Below the pieces are notes generated by a model. The model was given only the letters and a program-made list of their open reading frames with translations, did not search any database and was not told the DNA's origin. A stretch of DNA of 64,000 bases from Defluviitaleaceae bacterium (GTDB lineage: Bacteria; Bacillota; Clostridia; Lachnospirales; WQUN01). The DNA is taken from the NCBI GenBank assembly GCA_009786535.1, contig WQRX01000019.1, positions 752 through 64,751 on the forward strand, written 5' to 3'. Positions within the stretch are counted from its first letter, which is position 1; each line of letters begins with the position of its first letter. This document shows, one piece after another, positions 7,992 through 18,466 of the stretch. Made by a program: the position numbers and the translations under genes.

Positions 7992-9034
7992 GCGTCCTCC
8001 TTATCCAACAAAAGCCTGCGTTCAATTATTTCGCGTTCGTATTGCAATTTTTCTTTTAATTCTTCCTCTGTGGGGAGATACGCCATATAATTAGCGGCGT
8101 ACAGATTTTCCTTATCCGCCAGTACAGAATATTTTACCATGCTTTCATCCTTGTCCGTACAAAGCACAATACCGATGGTGGGGGCATCGTTTTCTTGTTT
8201 CACCTTATCGTCAAACAAACGGGTATAAAAGTCGATTTGCCCAATGTCCTGGTAAGAAAGGGGCGCGGTTTTTAAGTCAACCACTATAAAGCATTTTAAA
8301 ATGTAATTATAGAAAACGAGGTCGATGTAATAATGGTTGCCGTGGTCGGTAGTGATGCGTTTTTGCCGCGCAACAAAGGAAAATCCTTTGCCCAATTCCA
8401 GCAGGAATTCTTGCAGCTTGTCGATTAACCCCTGCTCCAATTCTGTTTCTGTGTATTTTTTGTTTTCGCTTAAATCCAAAAACTCCAGAATATACGGGTC
8501 TTTTAGGATATATTCGGGGCTGGTTTTGGGTTCGCTTTGGTAAATTTCGCCGGCTACTTCTTCCAGATGCTCTTTTTGTGTAGCGAGCAGCCGTTCGTAG
8601 AAAAATGAATGCATTTGACGTTCCAACTGGCGTGATGTCCAGTTGGATTCGGCACATTCAGATAAATAAAATTCACGACGCTTTGGTTCTTCAATGCGCA
8701 TTAGCAGGCGATAATGGGTCCAACTCAATTCGCTACGCAGTGCGTGGCGAATTGGAAACATTAAATAAAACTGCCGCATATTACGTAAGTTTGATACCTT
8801 AAAACCTTTACCAAAGTCTGCCGTTAAACGTTCAGCCAGAAATTGTAAAAGTTGCTTGCCATACTCGGCGCGTTCCCCTACAGCTTCATTTATTTCGCGT
8901 CCAATTTCCCAATAAACCTGCACCATTGTTTGGTTGATGGTTGTCACCACGCGCGAGCGGGCTTCCGCAAGTGCCGTTTTAATATTTTCGTAGATTTTTA
9001 ATTCGGTTGTTATCATCGTATTTTGACCGTACAT
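7988..9034 (-). CDS. YhcG-like PDDEXK nuclease (DUF1016)
   Basis: This 348-residue protein has the two-part YhcG layout. Residues 10-160 form a helical DUF1016 N-terminal domain (VYWEIGREI, YGKQLLQFLAERL, LSWTHYRLLM). Residues 175-330 form a PD-(D/E)XK nuclease fold with YYIDLVFYN and VVDLKT as the Asp and (D/E)xK positions, followed by GQIDFYTRLFDD. The usual Glu in ExK is Asp here. Members occur in mobile and defence-rich regions, though their role is poorly known. The ATG at 9034 has an AGGGA SD; an in-frame ATG at 9016 is an alternative. Confidence 0.88.
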   Translation of the reverse strand: MYGQNTMITTELKIYENIKTALAEARSRVVTTINQTMVQVYWEIGREINEAVGERAEYGKQLLQFLAERLTADFGKGFKVSNLRNMRQFYLMFPIRHALRSELSWTHYRLLMRIEEPKRREFYLSECAESNWTSRQLERQMHSFFYERLLATQKEHLEEVAGEIYQSEPKTSPEYILKDPYILEFLDLSENKKYTETELEQGLIDKLQEFLLELGKGFSFVARQKRITTDHGNHYYIDLVFYNYILKCFIVVDLKTAPLSYQDIGQIDFYTRLFDDKVKQENDAPTIGIVLCTDKDESMVKYSVLADKENLYAANYMAYLPTEEELKEKLQYEREIIERRLLLDKEDA

Positions 9035-9070
9035 ATAAATTCCCTGCCTTTATTGTGTGAATAGCAATAT

Positions 9071-9943
9071 TTACTTCATCCTCAGCATATGCGCCCAGTA
9101 ATCAATCGTTGGATACAGCCATTCATTTATCGGTTGAAAGCAATATCCCCACCCTTGCGCCGTGGTTGTATCTAGGCTAAAGCTTGGAACATCATTAAGG
9201 GGCGCAGGCGCTCCGTTTTTGTCTGGGGATGCCTTTTTTCCTATGGATTTTTCGGCGTAGGCGATAATTTCGGCGGGTGAGGTTGTGCCGTGACTACACG
9301 CGTTTATTGCCCCGAATATGGGATTTTCGGCGCACCAAGCAAGAAAATCCCCCGCTTCCTTTGAGTGAACAAACGCCAACCGCGCATCAAGGTTATTCAC
9401 ATGCATACCGCTGCCGTTAAAAATATGTTCTGCATAGAAAAACAACCGTTTTGTATAATCATCCGCTCCAAATATCCACGGGAAACGCACCGTAACCGAC
9501 GGTACTTTTTCGTATTTTTGAAAAAGCGCAGCTTCGGCTTGGCGTTTTACTTCGTCATAGGTGTAATCATCGCTGTTGCACCATTTTAACGGCGTCTTTT
9601 TGGCGTCAAGTTCGGCTTCCTGTATATCCATATGAAAATTGTTGTATACAGAAACGGTGGAGGTCATTACATACTTTTCCGTATGTACCGAATCCAGTAA
9701 GCAACGAACGTCATTTGAGCAATACGCCAAATTGTCAATAACTACATCATAGTGTTCGTTATGAAAGGCGGCGTGTAAGCTATCTTTATTGTGCCGTTCA
9801 ATAATTTTGCGCGTTACCCTGTCACCAAAACAGTCGGGGGTTATTCCGCGGTTGGCAATTGTTACCTTATGTCCGCGGGAAAGCAGTGCATTTACCAAAT
9901 GCACACCCGCGTACCTTGTGCCGCCCAGGATTAAAATTTTCAT
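9071..9943 (-). CDS. NAD-dependent epimerase/dehydratase (extended SDR)
   Basis: The 290-residue protein begins with a Rossmann NAD(P)-binding motif, ILILGGTRYAGVHLVNALL, and has SDR-type segments DNLAYCSNDV and a YDEVKRQAE active-site region (Tyr and Lys four apart in the family pattern). It resembles epimerase-like proteins found as accessory genes in Clostridia. Its ATG overlaps the cinA-kinase stop by 4 bases, so it is co-translated with it. Substrate unknown. Confidence 0.8.
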   Translation of the reverse strand: MKILILGGTRYAGVHLVNALLSRGHKVTIANRGITPDCFGDRVTRKIIERHNKDSLHAAFHNEHYDVVIDNLAYCSNDVRCLLDSVHTEKYVMTSTVSVYNNFHMDIQEAELDAKKTPLKWCNSDDYTYDEVKRQAEAALFQKYEKVPSVTVRFPWIFGADDYTKRLFFYAEHIFNGSGMHVNNLDARLAFVHSKEAGDFLAWCAENPIFGAINACSHGTTSPAEIIAYAEKSIGKKASPDKNGAPAPLNDVPSFSLDTTTAQGWGYCFQPINEWLYPTIDYWAHMLRMK

Positions 9944-11874
9944 TTAGCCGCCTCAGGGGGTGTGTTGGTTTTTTTCAAAATATAATCAGCCGTTTCACTT
10001 GCGGTCATAAAGGTGCTATCTACAACTTCTACGCTATCATCAAAGCTTAGCGCATCGTAGAAATGTTTTATCCATTCCGTTGGTGTTACACTTGTATGGC
10101 AGGTTCGGGCTTGGCAACGCGCCACGGCGGTTTCATATTCGGGCTTTAACAGGAAAAATTGATATGTTAGGCTTCGAGCTTCAAATATTTCAATGTATTT
10201 ATTTATATCCTCCGGCATAAGGACGTGCGCCAGCACAAAATTATTACCATATATAGAAAGCACATCAAGGGCATAGGCGATTGCTTCAACCATGGCTGCG
10301 TCTTGGAAATGTACGGCTGCACCTATTTTGTGTTTGACGGCTTGCATCACGCAATCTCCGTCAATGGCAAGGAAGCCTTTTTGCATCAGTTTTTCAGCAA
10401 CGGTGGATTTACCGCTTCCGCACGTTCCGTTTAATACGACGATATTCCCACCATTACAATGATTTTTAATTTGCACCTCGGCATTGCATTGTCTACATAT
10501 AGGAAGTATAGGCGTAAGCGCAAAATTTTGCTTGCGCAATTTTTTATTGAAAATTGAAATTTCGTCCCTTGTTCGCTGTCCGCAATTTGGGCAAGTAATG
10601 GTGGGCGCTATGATATTTTTCCGCAAAAAATTTAACGCCAGCATTGCCGACCGCTCGCGTATGGGGTTACGTTCGCCGCTTAGGGTTAGTGCAAGGGTTT
10701 GGGTGTCGCGCCCTTTTATATGCAGTCCGATGAAAACCGTTCCTACAGGTTTTTCTGCCGTGCCGCCGTCGGGTCCTGCAATGCCCGTGGTGGACAGCCC
10801 AATATCTGCGCCCGATGTTTTTGCCGCGCCTTCTGCCATAGCGGCGGCGCATTGGGGGCTTACCGCACCATATTTCTCAATGATTTCGCGGGGGACGTTT
10901 AGCCGCGCGATTTTCGCCTCGTTGCTGTAGGTGATTAGCCCTTCGCGCAAAACGGCGGAAGACCCCGCGACAGCAACCAAGGCAGAAGTTACCAGCCCAC
11001 CCGTGCAGGATTCGGCAATGGCAAGGGTGCGTGGGAGCGCTCCCGCAGTGGTTTTGCCCGCTAATAAATCCAGCACAATTTCTGCAAGGGTCGCCTCGTC
11101 CTCGCCGTAGATAAATTCCCCCAGCCGTGCGTAAATTTCGTCTGCTGCAGGGGTGATTAAGGCGCGCGCTTCTTCTTCGCAGGGAGCGGCGGCGGTAATG
11201 CGCAGGTGGCATTCCCACACCTTGGCATACAGTGCCAGCGTAGGGTTGGTTTGCTTCTCGAATAAATCCAAAAGCCTCGCTTCGATGCTGCTTTCGCCAA
11301 TGCCGATGAATTTTAACGTACGCGAAATGAAGGTACGGGCAGCTTCGCCAACGCCTGTTTTTTCGCGCAAAAAAGGAACCGCATAATGGATAAACATCGG
11401 TTCCAGTTCGTGGGGCGGACCGGGCAGCATAAGCAGGGTTTTGCCGTCTTGCTCCAGCCATATACCCGGGGCGGAGCCGTGGTCGTTGGGCAAGGTACGT
11501 GCGCCTTCGGGGATTTGCGCGTTTTTATGTACGTTTTCGGGCAATTTTACGTGGGCAAAGCGTTTTTCGATACGGGCAAAGGCTTCTGCGTCTAATACTA
11601 ACTTTTTGCCGAAATATGCTGCCGCAACTTCCTTGGTTAAATCGTCCTGGGTTGGACCAAGCCCACCTACGGTAACGACCATGCTTGCGCGGGAAAATGC
11701 GCCTTCCAGTGCCGCCCGCAGGCGTGTGGGGTTATCCCCCACCACCGTATGCCCGTACACGGGAATGCCCAGCCCCGCAAGTTGGCGCGAAAGGAATTGG
11801 GCATCGGTATTTGCTATATCCCCCAGCAGCAGCTCCGTGCCAACGGCGAGAATTTCCACGCTTAGCTCCTTCAT
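9940..11874 (-). CDS. cinA: CinA-family protein fused to zinc ribbon and P-loop kinase domain
   Basis: At 644 residues this is far longer than a usual CinA (about 410-420). Residues 1-250 are the molybdopterin-binding-like domain (VGTELLLGDIANTDA, GGLGPTQDD) and 265-415 the CinA C-terminal NMN-deamidase domain (AESCTGGLVTSAL, TGIAGPDGGT). A further 230 residues follow in frame: a probable zinc ribbon with cysteines at 428, 431, 460 and 463, then a P-loop (GTCGSGKST, about 483-491) of the small-molecule kinase or AAA_33 type with AIDGDC downstream. The ATG overlaps the pgsA stop by 4 bases. The palindrome at 11033-11044 falls in the linker around residue 279. The fusion is seen; its function is not known. 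Confidence 0.88.
   Translation of the reverse strand: MKELSVEILAVGTELLLGDIANTDAQFLSRQLAGLGIPVYGHTVVGDNPTRLRAALEGAFSRASMVVTVGGLGPTQDDLTKEVAAAYFGKKLVLDAEAFARIEKRFAHVKLPENVHKNAQIPEGARTLPNDHGSAPGIWLEQDGKTLLMLPGPPHELEPMFIHYAVPFLREKTGVGEAARTFISRTLKFIGIGESSIEARLLDLFEKQTNPTLALYAKVWECHLRITAAAPCEEEARALITPAADEIYARLGEFIYGEDEATLAEIVLDLLAGKTTAGALPRTLAIAESCTGGLVTSALVAVAGSSAVLREGLITYSNEAKIARLNVPREIIEKYGAVSPQCAAAMAEGAAKTSGADIGLSTTGIAGPDGGTAEKPVGTVFIGLHIKGRDTQTLALTLSGERNPIRERSAMLALNFLRKNIIAPTITCPNCGQRTRDEISIFNKKLRKQNFALTPILPICRQCNAEVQIKNHCNGGNIVVLNGTCGSGKSTVAEKLMQKGFLAIDGDCVMQAVKHKIGAAVHFQDAAMVEAIAYALDVLSIYGNNFVLAHVLMPEDINKYIEIFEARSLTYQFFLLKPEYETAVARCQARTCHTSVTPTEWIKHFYDALSFDDSVEVVDSTFMTASETADYILKKTNTPPEAAK
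11033..11044. repeat. Palindrome GGGAGCGCTCCC, copy A (inside cinA)
   Basis: Perfect 12-bp palindrome within the cinA linker coding region. The flanks extend an identical 16-mer, GTGGGAGCGCTCCCGC, shared with copy C at 44283-44298. Confidence 0.6.
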
Positions 11875-12461
11875 TTATTCTTCTCCGCGTTTTTATAATG
11901 AAGCAAGCCCCAGTTTTTGTACCCATAATCCAGCCCCGAAAGCACGCTGGCAATAACGGATAAAATAAGCAGTACCCATACCATAATGTCCCGCGCTTCC
12001 AATACTACAGGGTAGGCGTCGGCGATAAAGGCGGGGATTGGAATAAGCACAAAGTGAATAAGAATCATTTGAAAAACCGTTTTAATTTTGCCCCCAACGC
12101 TTGCCGCAAGCACGGCGCGTTGCTCCAGCGCTAACTGCCGCAAGCCGGAAACAAAAAATTCTCGGCTTATAAAAATGATGGCTGCCCAGCCCGGGATTGT
12201 GCCGCTTGCCACAAAGGCGACAAGGGCGGCGCACACCAGCAATTTATCTGCCAGGGGGTCCATCAGCTTGCCGAAATTTGTAACCAAGCCATACCGCCGT
12301 GCCAGATAACCGTCCACCGCGTCGGAAATGGAAGCAACCGCAAAAATAGCCAGCGCTACCCACAGGCTGGCTTCCTCTCCGAAGGGCTTTAGCATATATA
12401 CCACCAGAAACACGGGAATCATCAGCACCCGCGCAAGGGTGATTTTATTTGGAAGATTCAT
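11871..12461 (-). CDS. pgsA: CDP-diacylglycerol-glycerol-3-phosphate 3-phosphatidyltransferase
   Basis: This 196-residue integral membrane enzyme makes phosphatidylglycerol phosphate, the first committed step to phosphatidylglycerol and cardiolipin. The CDP-alcohol phosphotransferase motif is complete: DAVDGYLARRYG followed by FGKLMDPLADK. Several hydrophobic helices surround it (about 10-30, 90-110, 130-180). It lies between rimO and cinA, the order known in many Firmicutes. The start is 15 bases after the rimO stop. Confidence 0.93.
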   Translation of the reverse strand: MNLPNKITLARVLMIPVFLVVYMLKPFGEEASLWVALAIFAVASISDAVDGYLARRYGLVTNFGKLMDPLADKLLVCAALVAFVASGTIPGWAAIIFISREFFVSGLRQLALEQRAVLAASVGGKIKTVFQMILIHFVLIPIPAFIADAYPVVLEARDIMVWVLLILSVIASVLSGLDYGYKNWGLLHYKNAEKNK

Positions 12462-12476
12462 GGGAATCTCTCCTTA

Positions 12477-13841
12477 TTAGGCAAATAAGTCGTATTCGTC
12501 GCAGGATATGGGCGTAAGGGTAAGTATATCCCCCGCCGTTACCTCTTGGGCGGTTGCGAAATATACGCAGGCATCTACTTCAAAGGCATCCCCTTGGGTG
12601 CGCCCAACGTAATGGTTGTCGTCCCCGCTTGGGTCGGCATCGTCTACCATTACGGGTAGGGGCTTGCCTATTTTCCCTTGCTGCTTGGCTTGGTGAATTT
12701 CCTGCTGGGCTTGCATAATACGGTCGCGGCGCTTTTGCTTGGTGGCTTCTGTTACTTGGCGGGGCATTTGCGCGGCGGGGGTTCCCGCTTCTTGGGAATA
12801 GGGAAACACGCCTAACCTATCAAATTGCATTTCTTCTATGAAGGCAAATAATCCGTTAAATTCTGCCGCGGTTTCCCCCGGGAAGCCCACCATAATGGTG
12901 GTGCGCAGGGTAATGTCGGGCATGCCGTTACGTAGGTTTTGTATTAAGGCTTTTAGGTTTTCCCGCGTGCCACTACGCCCCATGCGGGCGAGTACCGATG
13001 TTTCGCTGTGCTGTATGGGCATGTCCAAATATTTGCAAAGGCTGGGTAATGTTGCGAGGGCTTGTATTAATTCGGGGGTAATATGCTCGGGGTAGGCGTA
13101 GAGCAGGCGTACCCATATGGGTGCGGGCGCGGCGTTGCATAGGGTATCAATTTCCCGTAGTAAAGCAGGCAAGGCAGGTTTTGCGCCATTTTCCCCCGCG
13201 GGTAAATCCTTGCCGTATTGTGCCGTATCTTGCGCCACCAAAACAATTTCGCGTACGCCGTTATGCATTAACATGCGGCATTCTTCAATTATTTCCGCAC
13301 TCGGGCGGCTTTTATACCCTCCCCGTATGGCGGGAATGGTACAGTATGTGCAATGGTTGTCACAGCCTTCGGCAATTTTTACGTGGGCGATGTGGGGATG
13401 CGCGGAATTTTTCCGCGCTAGCAAACGCATTTTAACGCGGTTCTTTTCATCTGTTAAAACGTCGCTTGTGGGGCAGGGCTCCAATTTTAACGCTTCACGT
13501 ACAATGGGTACAATGCTTTCCCTGTCCGCAACGCCTAAAATGGCGTCAACCTCGGGCATATCCGCCGTCATTTCCTTGCGGTAGCGTTCGGTCATGCAAC
13601 CCACTACTACCAGTGCCTTACATACCCCCGTTTTTTTAAGCGCCGCCATTTCCAATATTAAATCTATGCTTTCCTGCACCGCTTCGCGGATAAAGCCGCA
13701 GGTATTTACAATAATTACATGGGCTTCGGCGCTGTCCTCGGCGTTTTCGAAGCCATCTGCCAGCAAGCGCCCCAGCATTTCCTCGCCGTCGATTTTGTTC
13801 TTGTCGCACCCCAGCGACAGAAGGTACACCAAATTACTCAT
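12477..13841 (-). CDS. rimO: Ribosomal protein S12 methylthiotransferase RimO
   Basis: This 454-residue radical-SAM enzyme adds a methylthio group to Asp of ribosomal protein S12. The N-terminal UPF0004 domain has [18 protein letters not shown] and VVGCMTER, giving the three cysteines of the auxiliary cluster. The radical-SAM motif is [11 protein letters not shown] and the C-terminal 65 residues look like a TRAM domain. Most relatives have Pro after SLGC where this one has Asp. The ATG overlaps the ftsK stop by 8 bases. Confidence 0.93.
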   Translation of the reverse strand: MSNLVYLLSLGCDKNKIDGEEMLGRLLADGFENAEDSAEAHVIIVNTCGFIREAVQESIDLILEMAALKKTGVCKALVVVGCMTERYRKEMTADMPEVDAILGVADRESIVPIVREALKLEPCPTSDVLTDEKNRVKMRLLARKNSAHPHIAHVKIAEGCDNHCTYCTIPAIRGGYKSRPSAEIIEECRMLMHNGVREIVLVAQDTAQYGKDLPAGENGAKPALPALLREIDTLCNAAPAPIWVRLLYAYPEHITPELIQALATLPSLCKYLDMPIQHSETSVLARMGRSGTRENLKALIQNLRNGMPDITLRTTIMVGFPGETAAEFNGLFAFIEEMQFDRLGVFPYSQEAGTPAAQMPRQVTEATKQKRRDRIMQAQQEIHQAKQQGKIGKPLPVMVDDADPSGDDNHYVGRTQGDAFEVDACVYFATAQEVTAGDILTLTPISCDEYDLFA

Positions 13842-16467
13842 TGCCGTATACTTCCATAAATTCGCTACGGGAAATAAGCACCTTGCGGGGTTTTACGCCG
13901 TCCTCCGGGCCTACGATGCCGCGTTTTTCAAGGTCTTCCATAAGGCGCGACGCGCGGTTATACCCAATGCGGAACTGCCGTTGCAATACGCTGGTGCTTG
14001 CCTTACCCTTGGTCAAAATAAATTCAACGGCTTCGTGGAAAAATTCATCCATTTCGCCCCCTGCGCTTGCCATACGCGCCGCGGGGGAGGTGACTTGCTC
14101 AATCATTTCTTGCGAAATTTCCGCAGGGGCTTGCCCCCGCAGGAAGGTGACAATGTCCTCTACCTCCTTGTCGGAAACAAAGCCGCCCTGTACGCGAATG
14201 GGCTTGTTTTGCCCCATGGGAAGGAACAGCATGTCCCCTTTGCCCAGCAGCTTTTCCGCGCCGTACATATCCAGCACCGTGCGGCTGTCCGTCCCCGAGG
14301 ATACGGCAAACGCCAGCCGAGAAGGAATATTTGCTTTAATTAAACCTGTAATAACGTCTACGCTGGGGCGCTGGGTTGCTACAATAAGATGCAAGCCCGC
14401 CGCCCGTGCCTTCTGGGCTAGGCGGCAAATGCTTTCTTCTACTTCGCCTTTGGCGACCATCATTAAGTCGGCTAATTCGTCGATGATAATCACAATTTGC
14501 GGGATAGGCGGTTCGCCGTTTTCGATTAAATTGCGGTTATAGCCTTTTAAATCGCGGCAGCCCGTTTCGGCAAACTGGTTGTAGCGGTTGTCCATTTCCG
14601 CCACTGCCCAACCGAGGGCGCCGCTGGCTTTCTTCGGCTCGGTGACAACGGGAATTAACAAATGGGGGATACCGTTGTACACGCTTAATTCCACCACCTT
14701 GGGGTCAATCATGAGCAGCTTAACCTCGTCGGGGCGGGCGGTATACAAAATACTGGTGATTAGCGTATTGATACACACGGATTTACCGCTGCCCGTAGCC
14801 CCCGCGATAAGCAGGTGGGGCATTCGAGCTATGTCGGTAATTACAGGCTCGCCTGCGATATCTTTACCCACGGCGAAGGCAAGCTTTGACGGGAAATTGG
14901 TAAATTTATCGGTTTCCAATATCTCGCGCAGGAACACAGGCTGCGGCTCGCGGTTGGGAATTTCTATGCCTACGGCGGACTTGCCGGGGATAGGCGCTTC
15001 TATACGAATGCCCTGGGCCGCAAGGGACAGCGCCAAGTCGTTGGATAGGTTGGCTATGGCGGATACCTTCACCCCGGGTCCCGGGGAAAGGTCATACCGT
15101 GTAACCGTAGGGCCTACGCTTACGGCAATTACCTTGGCTTCCACGCGGAAGCTCTTCAGTGTTTCCTCCAGTTTGCGGGAGTTTTTAAAAATTTCCGACC
15201 GCGTTTCCATTGCGTTGTCTGCCATTTCGTTTACCGCAAGCATTTCTACGGATGGCAGCTTGTAATCCGCATAGGTAAGGACGGGAATAGAGCCTGTGTT
15301 TACCGCTTTTTTAAGGGGAATATCGGAGGCGGGCATATCGTCGGCTTCCGCAAATACGTCTTCGTTCGCTTCGTCCCATTCGGAGGGGGCTTCGGTATAG
15401 CGCACGCCGCCAACTACGCCGCGCAGCATAATTTCGTCATTTTCTTCAATATTTTCGTCCTCGAAGGGGTCTTCTTCTGCAGGCATTATCGCGGGTTCGC
15501 TTGCAAAGGCGGGTTCGGGCACTGCGCTTTCAGGCGCTACCCTTTCCGGGAAAAGTTGAATCTCTTCACCGCGCGGGCGTTCGGGCTTAACAATACGCCC
15601 AAAGGGGGAAGGCTTGGGTTCTTGTGACGCTTTTATTAGGGTAGGCAATACGACCCGCTCGTCCTCTTCGTGGAGCAACAGCAAGTCGGGGGCGGTTTCA
15701 TCGGGTTCGTTAAACGCGTCGTCCTCGTATTCCATCAGGGACATATCGTTCTCGGTTTTTGCAGGGTGCATCGTATTAATTTTTGGCATTGTTTTTACGC
15801 GAAGGGCTTCGGCGCGTTCTTCTTCTAAACGCTCAGCCTCCAAGCGTTCGCGCCTTCTTGCCAATGCATCCTGCGATTCATAAAAACCGCGCTTTACAAG
15901 GTACACAAAGCTGCGCCCCGTAAGCAGCACAGTAAGGATTAAAATTACCGCAAGCAACACAATAATTGAACCGATGCGCCCTATGACAAAATATAATAAA
16001 TCGCCGAAAAGCAAGCCCAAAATACCACCGCCAATACGGTAGCCGCCTATTTCGCCCGTATATATACGCCCAAGCCGCTCAAAGGCGGTTAGCCCGTATA
16101 CATCGAAGGCATCGGGACGGTTAAAAATATGTAAAAGTGACAACACTGCAACAAACAGTCCAACCGCCATCACCCAAGGGATACGCACCCGCCGCGAAAG
16201 CAATACCCCCACCGCGCCCGCAATTAACGCAATAGGCAACACAAACGCGCCAAAGCCAAACAAACCAAGCAAAAAGCTGTGAATTAACCCCCCAACGCGC
16301 CCAAGCGCATTTGGGAAAAATACGCTGAGCAACAGAAGCACCCCAACAACCACCGCGCCAATGCCCTTTACCTCGCGGCGCAATGCGGGCGACTCGGGGC
16401 GCGCATCACCCAACGGGCGCTCGGCATTCCTTCCTTTTTTAGAGGACGGGAGGGTTTTCCTTGGCAT
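13834..16467 (-). CDS. ftsK: DNA translocase FtsK/SpoIIIE
   Basis: This membrane-anchored motor pumps chromosomal DNA through the division or sporulation septum. The 877-residue protein has about four membrane helices in residues 25-190, a charged low-complexity linker rich in Glu and Asp (about 200-390), a motor domain with Walker [20 protein letters not shown] and the [15 protein letters not shown] segment, and a C-terminal winged-helix gamma domain for polar DNA sequences. The frame extends to 16521, but the ATG at 16467 has an AAAGGTG SD at good spacing and follows a TATAAT-like box at 16539-16544. It heads the leftward train that ends with recA-prs-rlmD. Confidence 0.95.
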   Translation of the reverse strand: MPRKTLPSSKKGRNAERPLGDARPESPALRREVKGIGAVVVGVLLLLSVFFPNALGRVGGLIHSFLLGLFGFGAFVLPIALIAGAVGVLLSRRVRIPWVMAVGLFVAVLSLLHIFNRPDAFDVYGLTAFERLGRIYTGEIGGYRIGGGILGLLFGDLLYFVIGRIGSIIVLLAVILILTVLLTGRSFVYLVKRGFYESQDALARRRERLEAERLEEERAEALRVKTMPKINTMHPAKTENDMSLMEYEDDAFNEPDETAPDLLLLHEEDERVVLPTLIKASQEPKPSPFGRIVKPERPRGEEIQLFPERVAPESAVPEPAFASEPAIMPAEEDPFEDENIEENDEIMLRGVVGGVRYTEAPSEWDEANEDVFAEADDMPASDIPLKKAVNTGSIPVLTYADYKLPSVEMLAVNEMADNAMETRSEIFKNSRKLEETLKSFRVEAKVIAVSVGPTVTRYDLSPGPGVKVSAIANLSNDLALSLAAQGIRIEAPIPGKSAVGIEIPNREPQPVFLREILETDKFTNFPSKLAFAVGKDIAGEPVITDIARMPHLLIAGATGSGKSVCINTLITSILYTARPDEVKLLMIDPKVVELSVYNGIPHLLIPVVTEPKKASGALGWAVAEMDNRYNQFAETGCRDLKGYNRNLIENGEPPIPQIVIIIDELADLMMVAKGEVEESICRLAQKARAAGLHLIVATQRPSVDVITGLIKANIPSRLAFAVSSGTDSRTVLDMYGAEKLLGKGDMLFLPMGQNKPIRVQGGFVSDKEVEDIVTFLRGQAPAEISQEMIEQVTSPAARMASAGGEMDEFFHEAVEFILTKGKASTSVLQRQFRIGYNRASRLMEDLEKRGIVGPEDGVKPRKVLISRSEFMEVYGNE

Positions 16468-16564
16468 AGTATCACACCTTTCTATAGGGTGGAGTATAGC
16501 ACTACAACACACGCATGACAATTACATGCGCAAAGTGTATTATAATTAAAATTCATGCTGTGAC

Positions 16565-16593
16565 TTAAAGAATGTGGAATGTGTCTGTATAAT
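16565..16593 (+). promoter_or_regulatory. Candidate promoter of the XRE gene at 16636
   Basis: A consensus TATAAT is at 16588-16593 with a weak TTAAAG 17 bases upstream (16565-16570). The gap 16468-16635 also has a leftward TATAAT (16539-16544) that could serve ftsK, and the inverted repeat CGCATG/CATGCG at about 16513-16530. Confidence 0.4.
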
Positions 16594-16635
16594 TCTTTGG
16601 GTCATAAATAGCAGAATGTACAGGAGGAGAAAAAA

Positions 16636-17037
16636 ATGGCAAAAAGCAAACAAAGCAAGCAGGAAAAATTGAATCTTGACGAGATTATCGGCAAGAACAT
16701 TCGCAGTGAACGGCAATCGCGCAACCTTTCACGCGATGAGCTAGCTGAAATGCTGGACCTCACCACTTCACACATGGGGTTGATTGAACGTGGTGAGCGC
16801 GGCGCAACCGCCGTAACGCTTTCTAAGCTAACGAAAGTACTTCAATTGCCCATAGACACATTTTTCGCTTCCCCTGCGGCAACCGCCGTACGGGAAGAAC
16901 GCGGTAGCGCGCGCGCGGCAAACATGAAAAAAATTAACAGCCTAACGTCTAATTTAACCGACGCAGAGCTTGCGTTGGTGGTACACGTAGTACAGGGCGT
17001 TGCCAAATTATCAGCCGCAACGCGGGACGAGGAATAG
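16636..17037 (+). CDS. XRE-family transcriptional regulator
   Basis: This 133-residue protein has a Cro/C1-type HTH at about 18-75 (IRSERQSRNLSRDELAEML followed by TSHMGLIERGERG). The N-terminus is Lys-rich and the C-terminal 45 residues are an uncharacterised helical tail. A strong AGGAGG SD precedes the ATG. It is transcribed away from ftsK and runs into der, ending 2 bases from the der stop. Target genes are unknown. Confidence 0.85.
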   Translation: MAKSKQSKQEKLNLDEIIGKNIRSERQSRNLSRDELAEMLDLTTSHMGLIERGERGATAVTLSKLTKVLQLPIDTFFASPAATAVREERGSARAANMKKINSLTSNLTDAELALVVHVVQGVAKLSAATRDEE

Positions 17038-17038
17038 A

Positions 17039-18364
17039 CTATTCCTTCTCCCCACGGTTACGCACGATAAGGTGTATCGGCGTGCCGTCAAAGCCAAAGG
17101 CTTCGCGGATTCGATTTTCCAAGAAGCGTTCGTAAGAAAAATGCATAAGCCGCCTATCATTGACGAACAGTACAAAGGTAGGCGGTTTTATTGATACCTG
17201 TGTTACATAATAAATGCGCAAGGCGCGCCCTTTATCCGTTGGCGGCGTATGAATGGCAGTGGCTTCGATAATCACTTCGTTAAGCGTACCCGTTGCAATG
17301 CGCATTGCATGGTTTTGATAGGCGGCGTGTATCATGCCGAATAATTTATTTATGCGCTGCCCCGTAAGGGCAGAGATAAACAGCATGGGTGCATAGGGCA
17401 TGTAGGAAAGCTCTCGGGCAATTTTTTCCGTGTGTTCCTTCATGGTTTTATCGTCTTTTTCAATTTTGTCCCATTTATTTACGGCAATGATGGCGGCGCG
17501 TCCCCGTTCGTGGGCGATGCCCGCTATTTTTGTATCTTGTTCGGAAATGCCTTCGTCTGCGTCTATAAGCAGCACGCATACATCGCAGCGCTCGATGGCG
17601 GCGATGGCGCGGATAATGGAATAGCGTTCAATATTTTCTTTGATGCGGCTTTTGCGGCGCAGCCCTGCCGTGTCTATAAACAAAAATTCGTGCCCGTCGC
17701 GGGTTGCAAAGGTGTCTACCGCGTCGCGGGTTGTGCCCGGGATATCGCTTACTATCACGCGTTCTTCGCCCAAAATTTTGTTTATTAAAGAAGACTTGCC
17801 TACATTGGGCTTGCCTACAATGGCGACTTTAATGCGCCCGTCGTCCTCGTCCTCTTCGCTGTATGCGGGGAAATGCCCGACAATTTCGTCCAGCATGTCG
17901 CCCAGATTGAGGGCTTGTCCCGCAGAAATGGGCACGGGTTCGCCGATGCCTAATTCATAAAATTCATATAATTCATTATTTTCCCGCGAGGGAACGTCAA
18001 CCTTATTAACGGCAAGCACCACAGGCTTTTTAGAGCGGCGAAGCACGTCCGCTACCTGCCTGTCTGCGTCCACAACCCCGGACTTGATGTCGCACAAAAA
18101 TAAAATCACGTCCGCGCTTTCGATGGCGGCTTCCGCTTGGCGGTATACGTGGCGGGTAAGCGGGTCGTCTGCGTCCGGGTCCAGCCCGCCTGTGTCGATA
18201 AGGGTGAATTGGCGGTTAAGCCATTCCGTATCAGCATATAAGCGGTCGCGGGTAATGCCCGGGGCATCGTCCACAATGGCGATTTTTGCACCGATAATGC
18301 GGTTGAATAACGTGGACTTTCCTACATTTGGGCGGCCTACTACGGCTACGATGGGCTTGGGCAT
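17039..18364 (-). CDS. der: Ribosome-assembly GTPase Der (EngA)
   Basis: This double GTPase matures the 50S subunit. Its 442 residues hold two G domains (GRPNVGKSTLFN with DTGGL, then GKPNVGKSSLINK with DTAGL; NKVD and NKWD for guanine recognition) and a C-terminal KH-like domain ending RLMHFSYERFLENRIREAFGF. The frame runs back to 18400, but the ATG at 18364 has an AAAGGAGC SD 10 bases away and gives the normal MPKPIVAVVGRPN start. It is convergent with the XRE gene. Confidence 0.96.
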   Translation of the reverse strand: MPKPIVAVVGRPNVGKSTLFNRIIGAKIAIVDDAPGITRDRLYADTEWLNRQFTLIDTGGLDPDADDPLTRHVYRQAEAAIESADVILFLCDIKSGVVDADRQVADVLRRSKKPVVLAVNKVDVPSRENNELYEFYELGIGEPVPISAGQALNLGDMLDEIVGHFPAYSEEDEDDGRIKVAIVGKPNVGKSSLINKILGEERVIVSDIPGTTRDAVDTFATRDGHEFLFIDTAGLRRKSRIKENIERYSIIRAIAAIERCDVCVLLIDADEGISEQDTKIAGIAHERGRAAIIAVNKWDKIEKDDKTMKEHTEKIARELSYMPYAPMLFISALTGQRINKLFGMIHAAYQNHAMRIATGTLNEVIIEATAIHTPPTDKGRALRIYYVTQVSIKPPTFVLFVNDRRLMHFSYERFLENRIREAFGFDGTPIHLIVRNRGEKE

Positions 18365-18466
18365 GGGAATAGAAGCTCCTTTAATTTTGAGTGCGGGCAT
18401 TGTAGCATAGTTTATGTGGATATAAAACGCGATTTTAGATTTACATAAACTAATACGCAGAAGGTC

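Noticed and set aside
7524..9034. Nudix plus YhcG as a toxin-antitoxin pair
   Set aside because: Sizes and families do not fit a known type, and the genes are part of a longer overlapping train.
13594..15265. Long rightward frames of over 220 codons opposite rimO and ftsK
   Set aside because: They are antisense to strongly conserved genes and have no start signals or domain-like composition.
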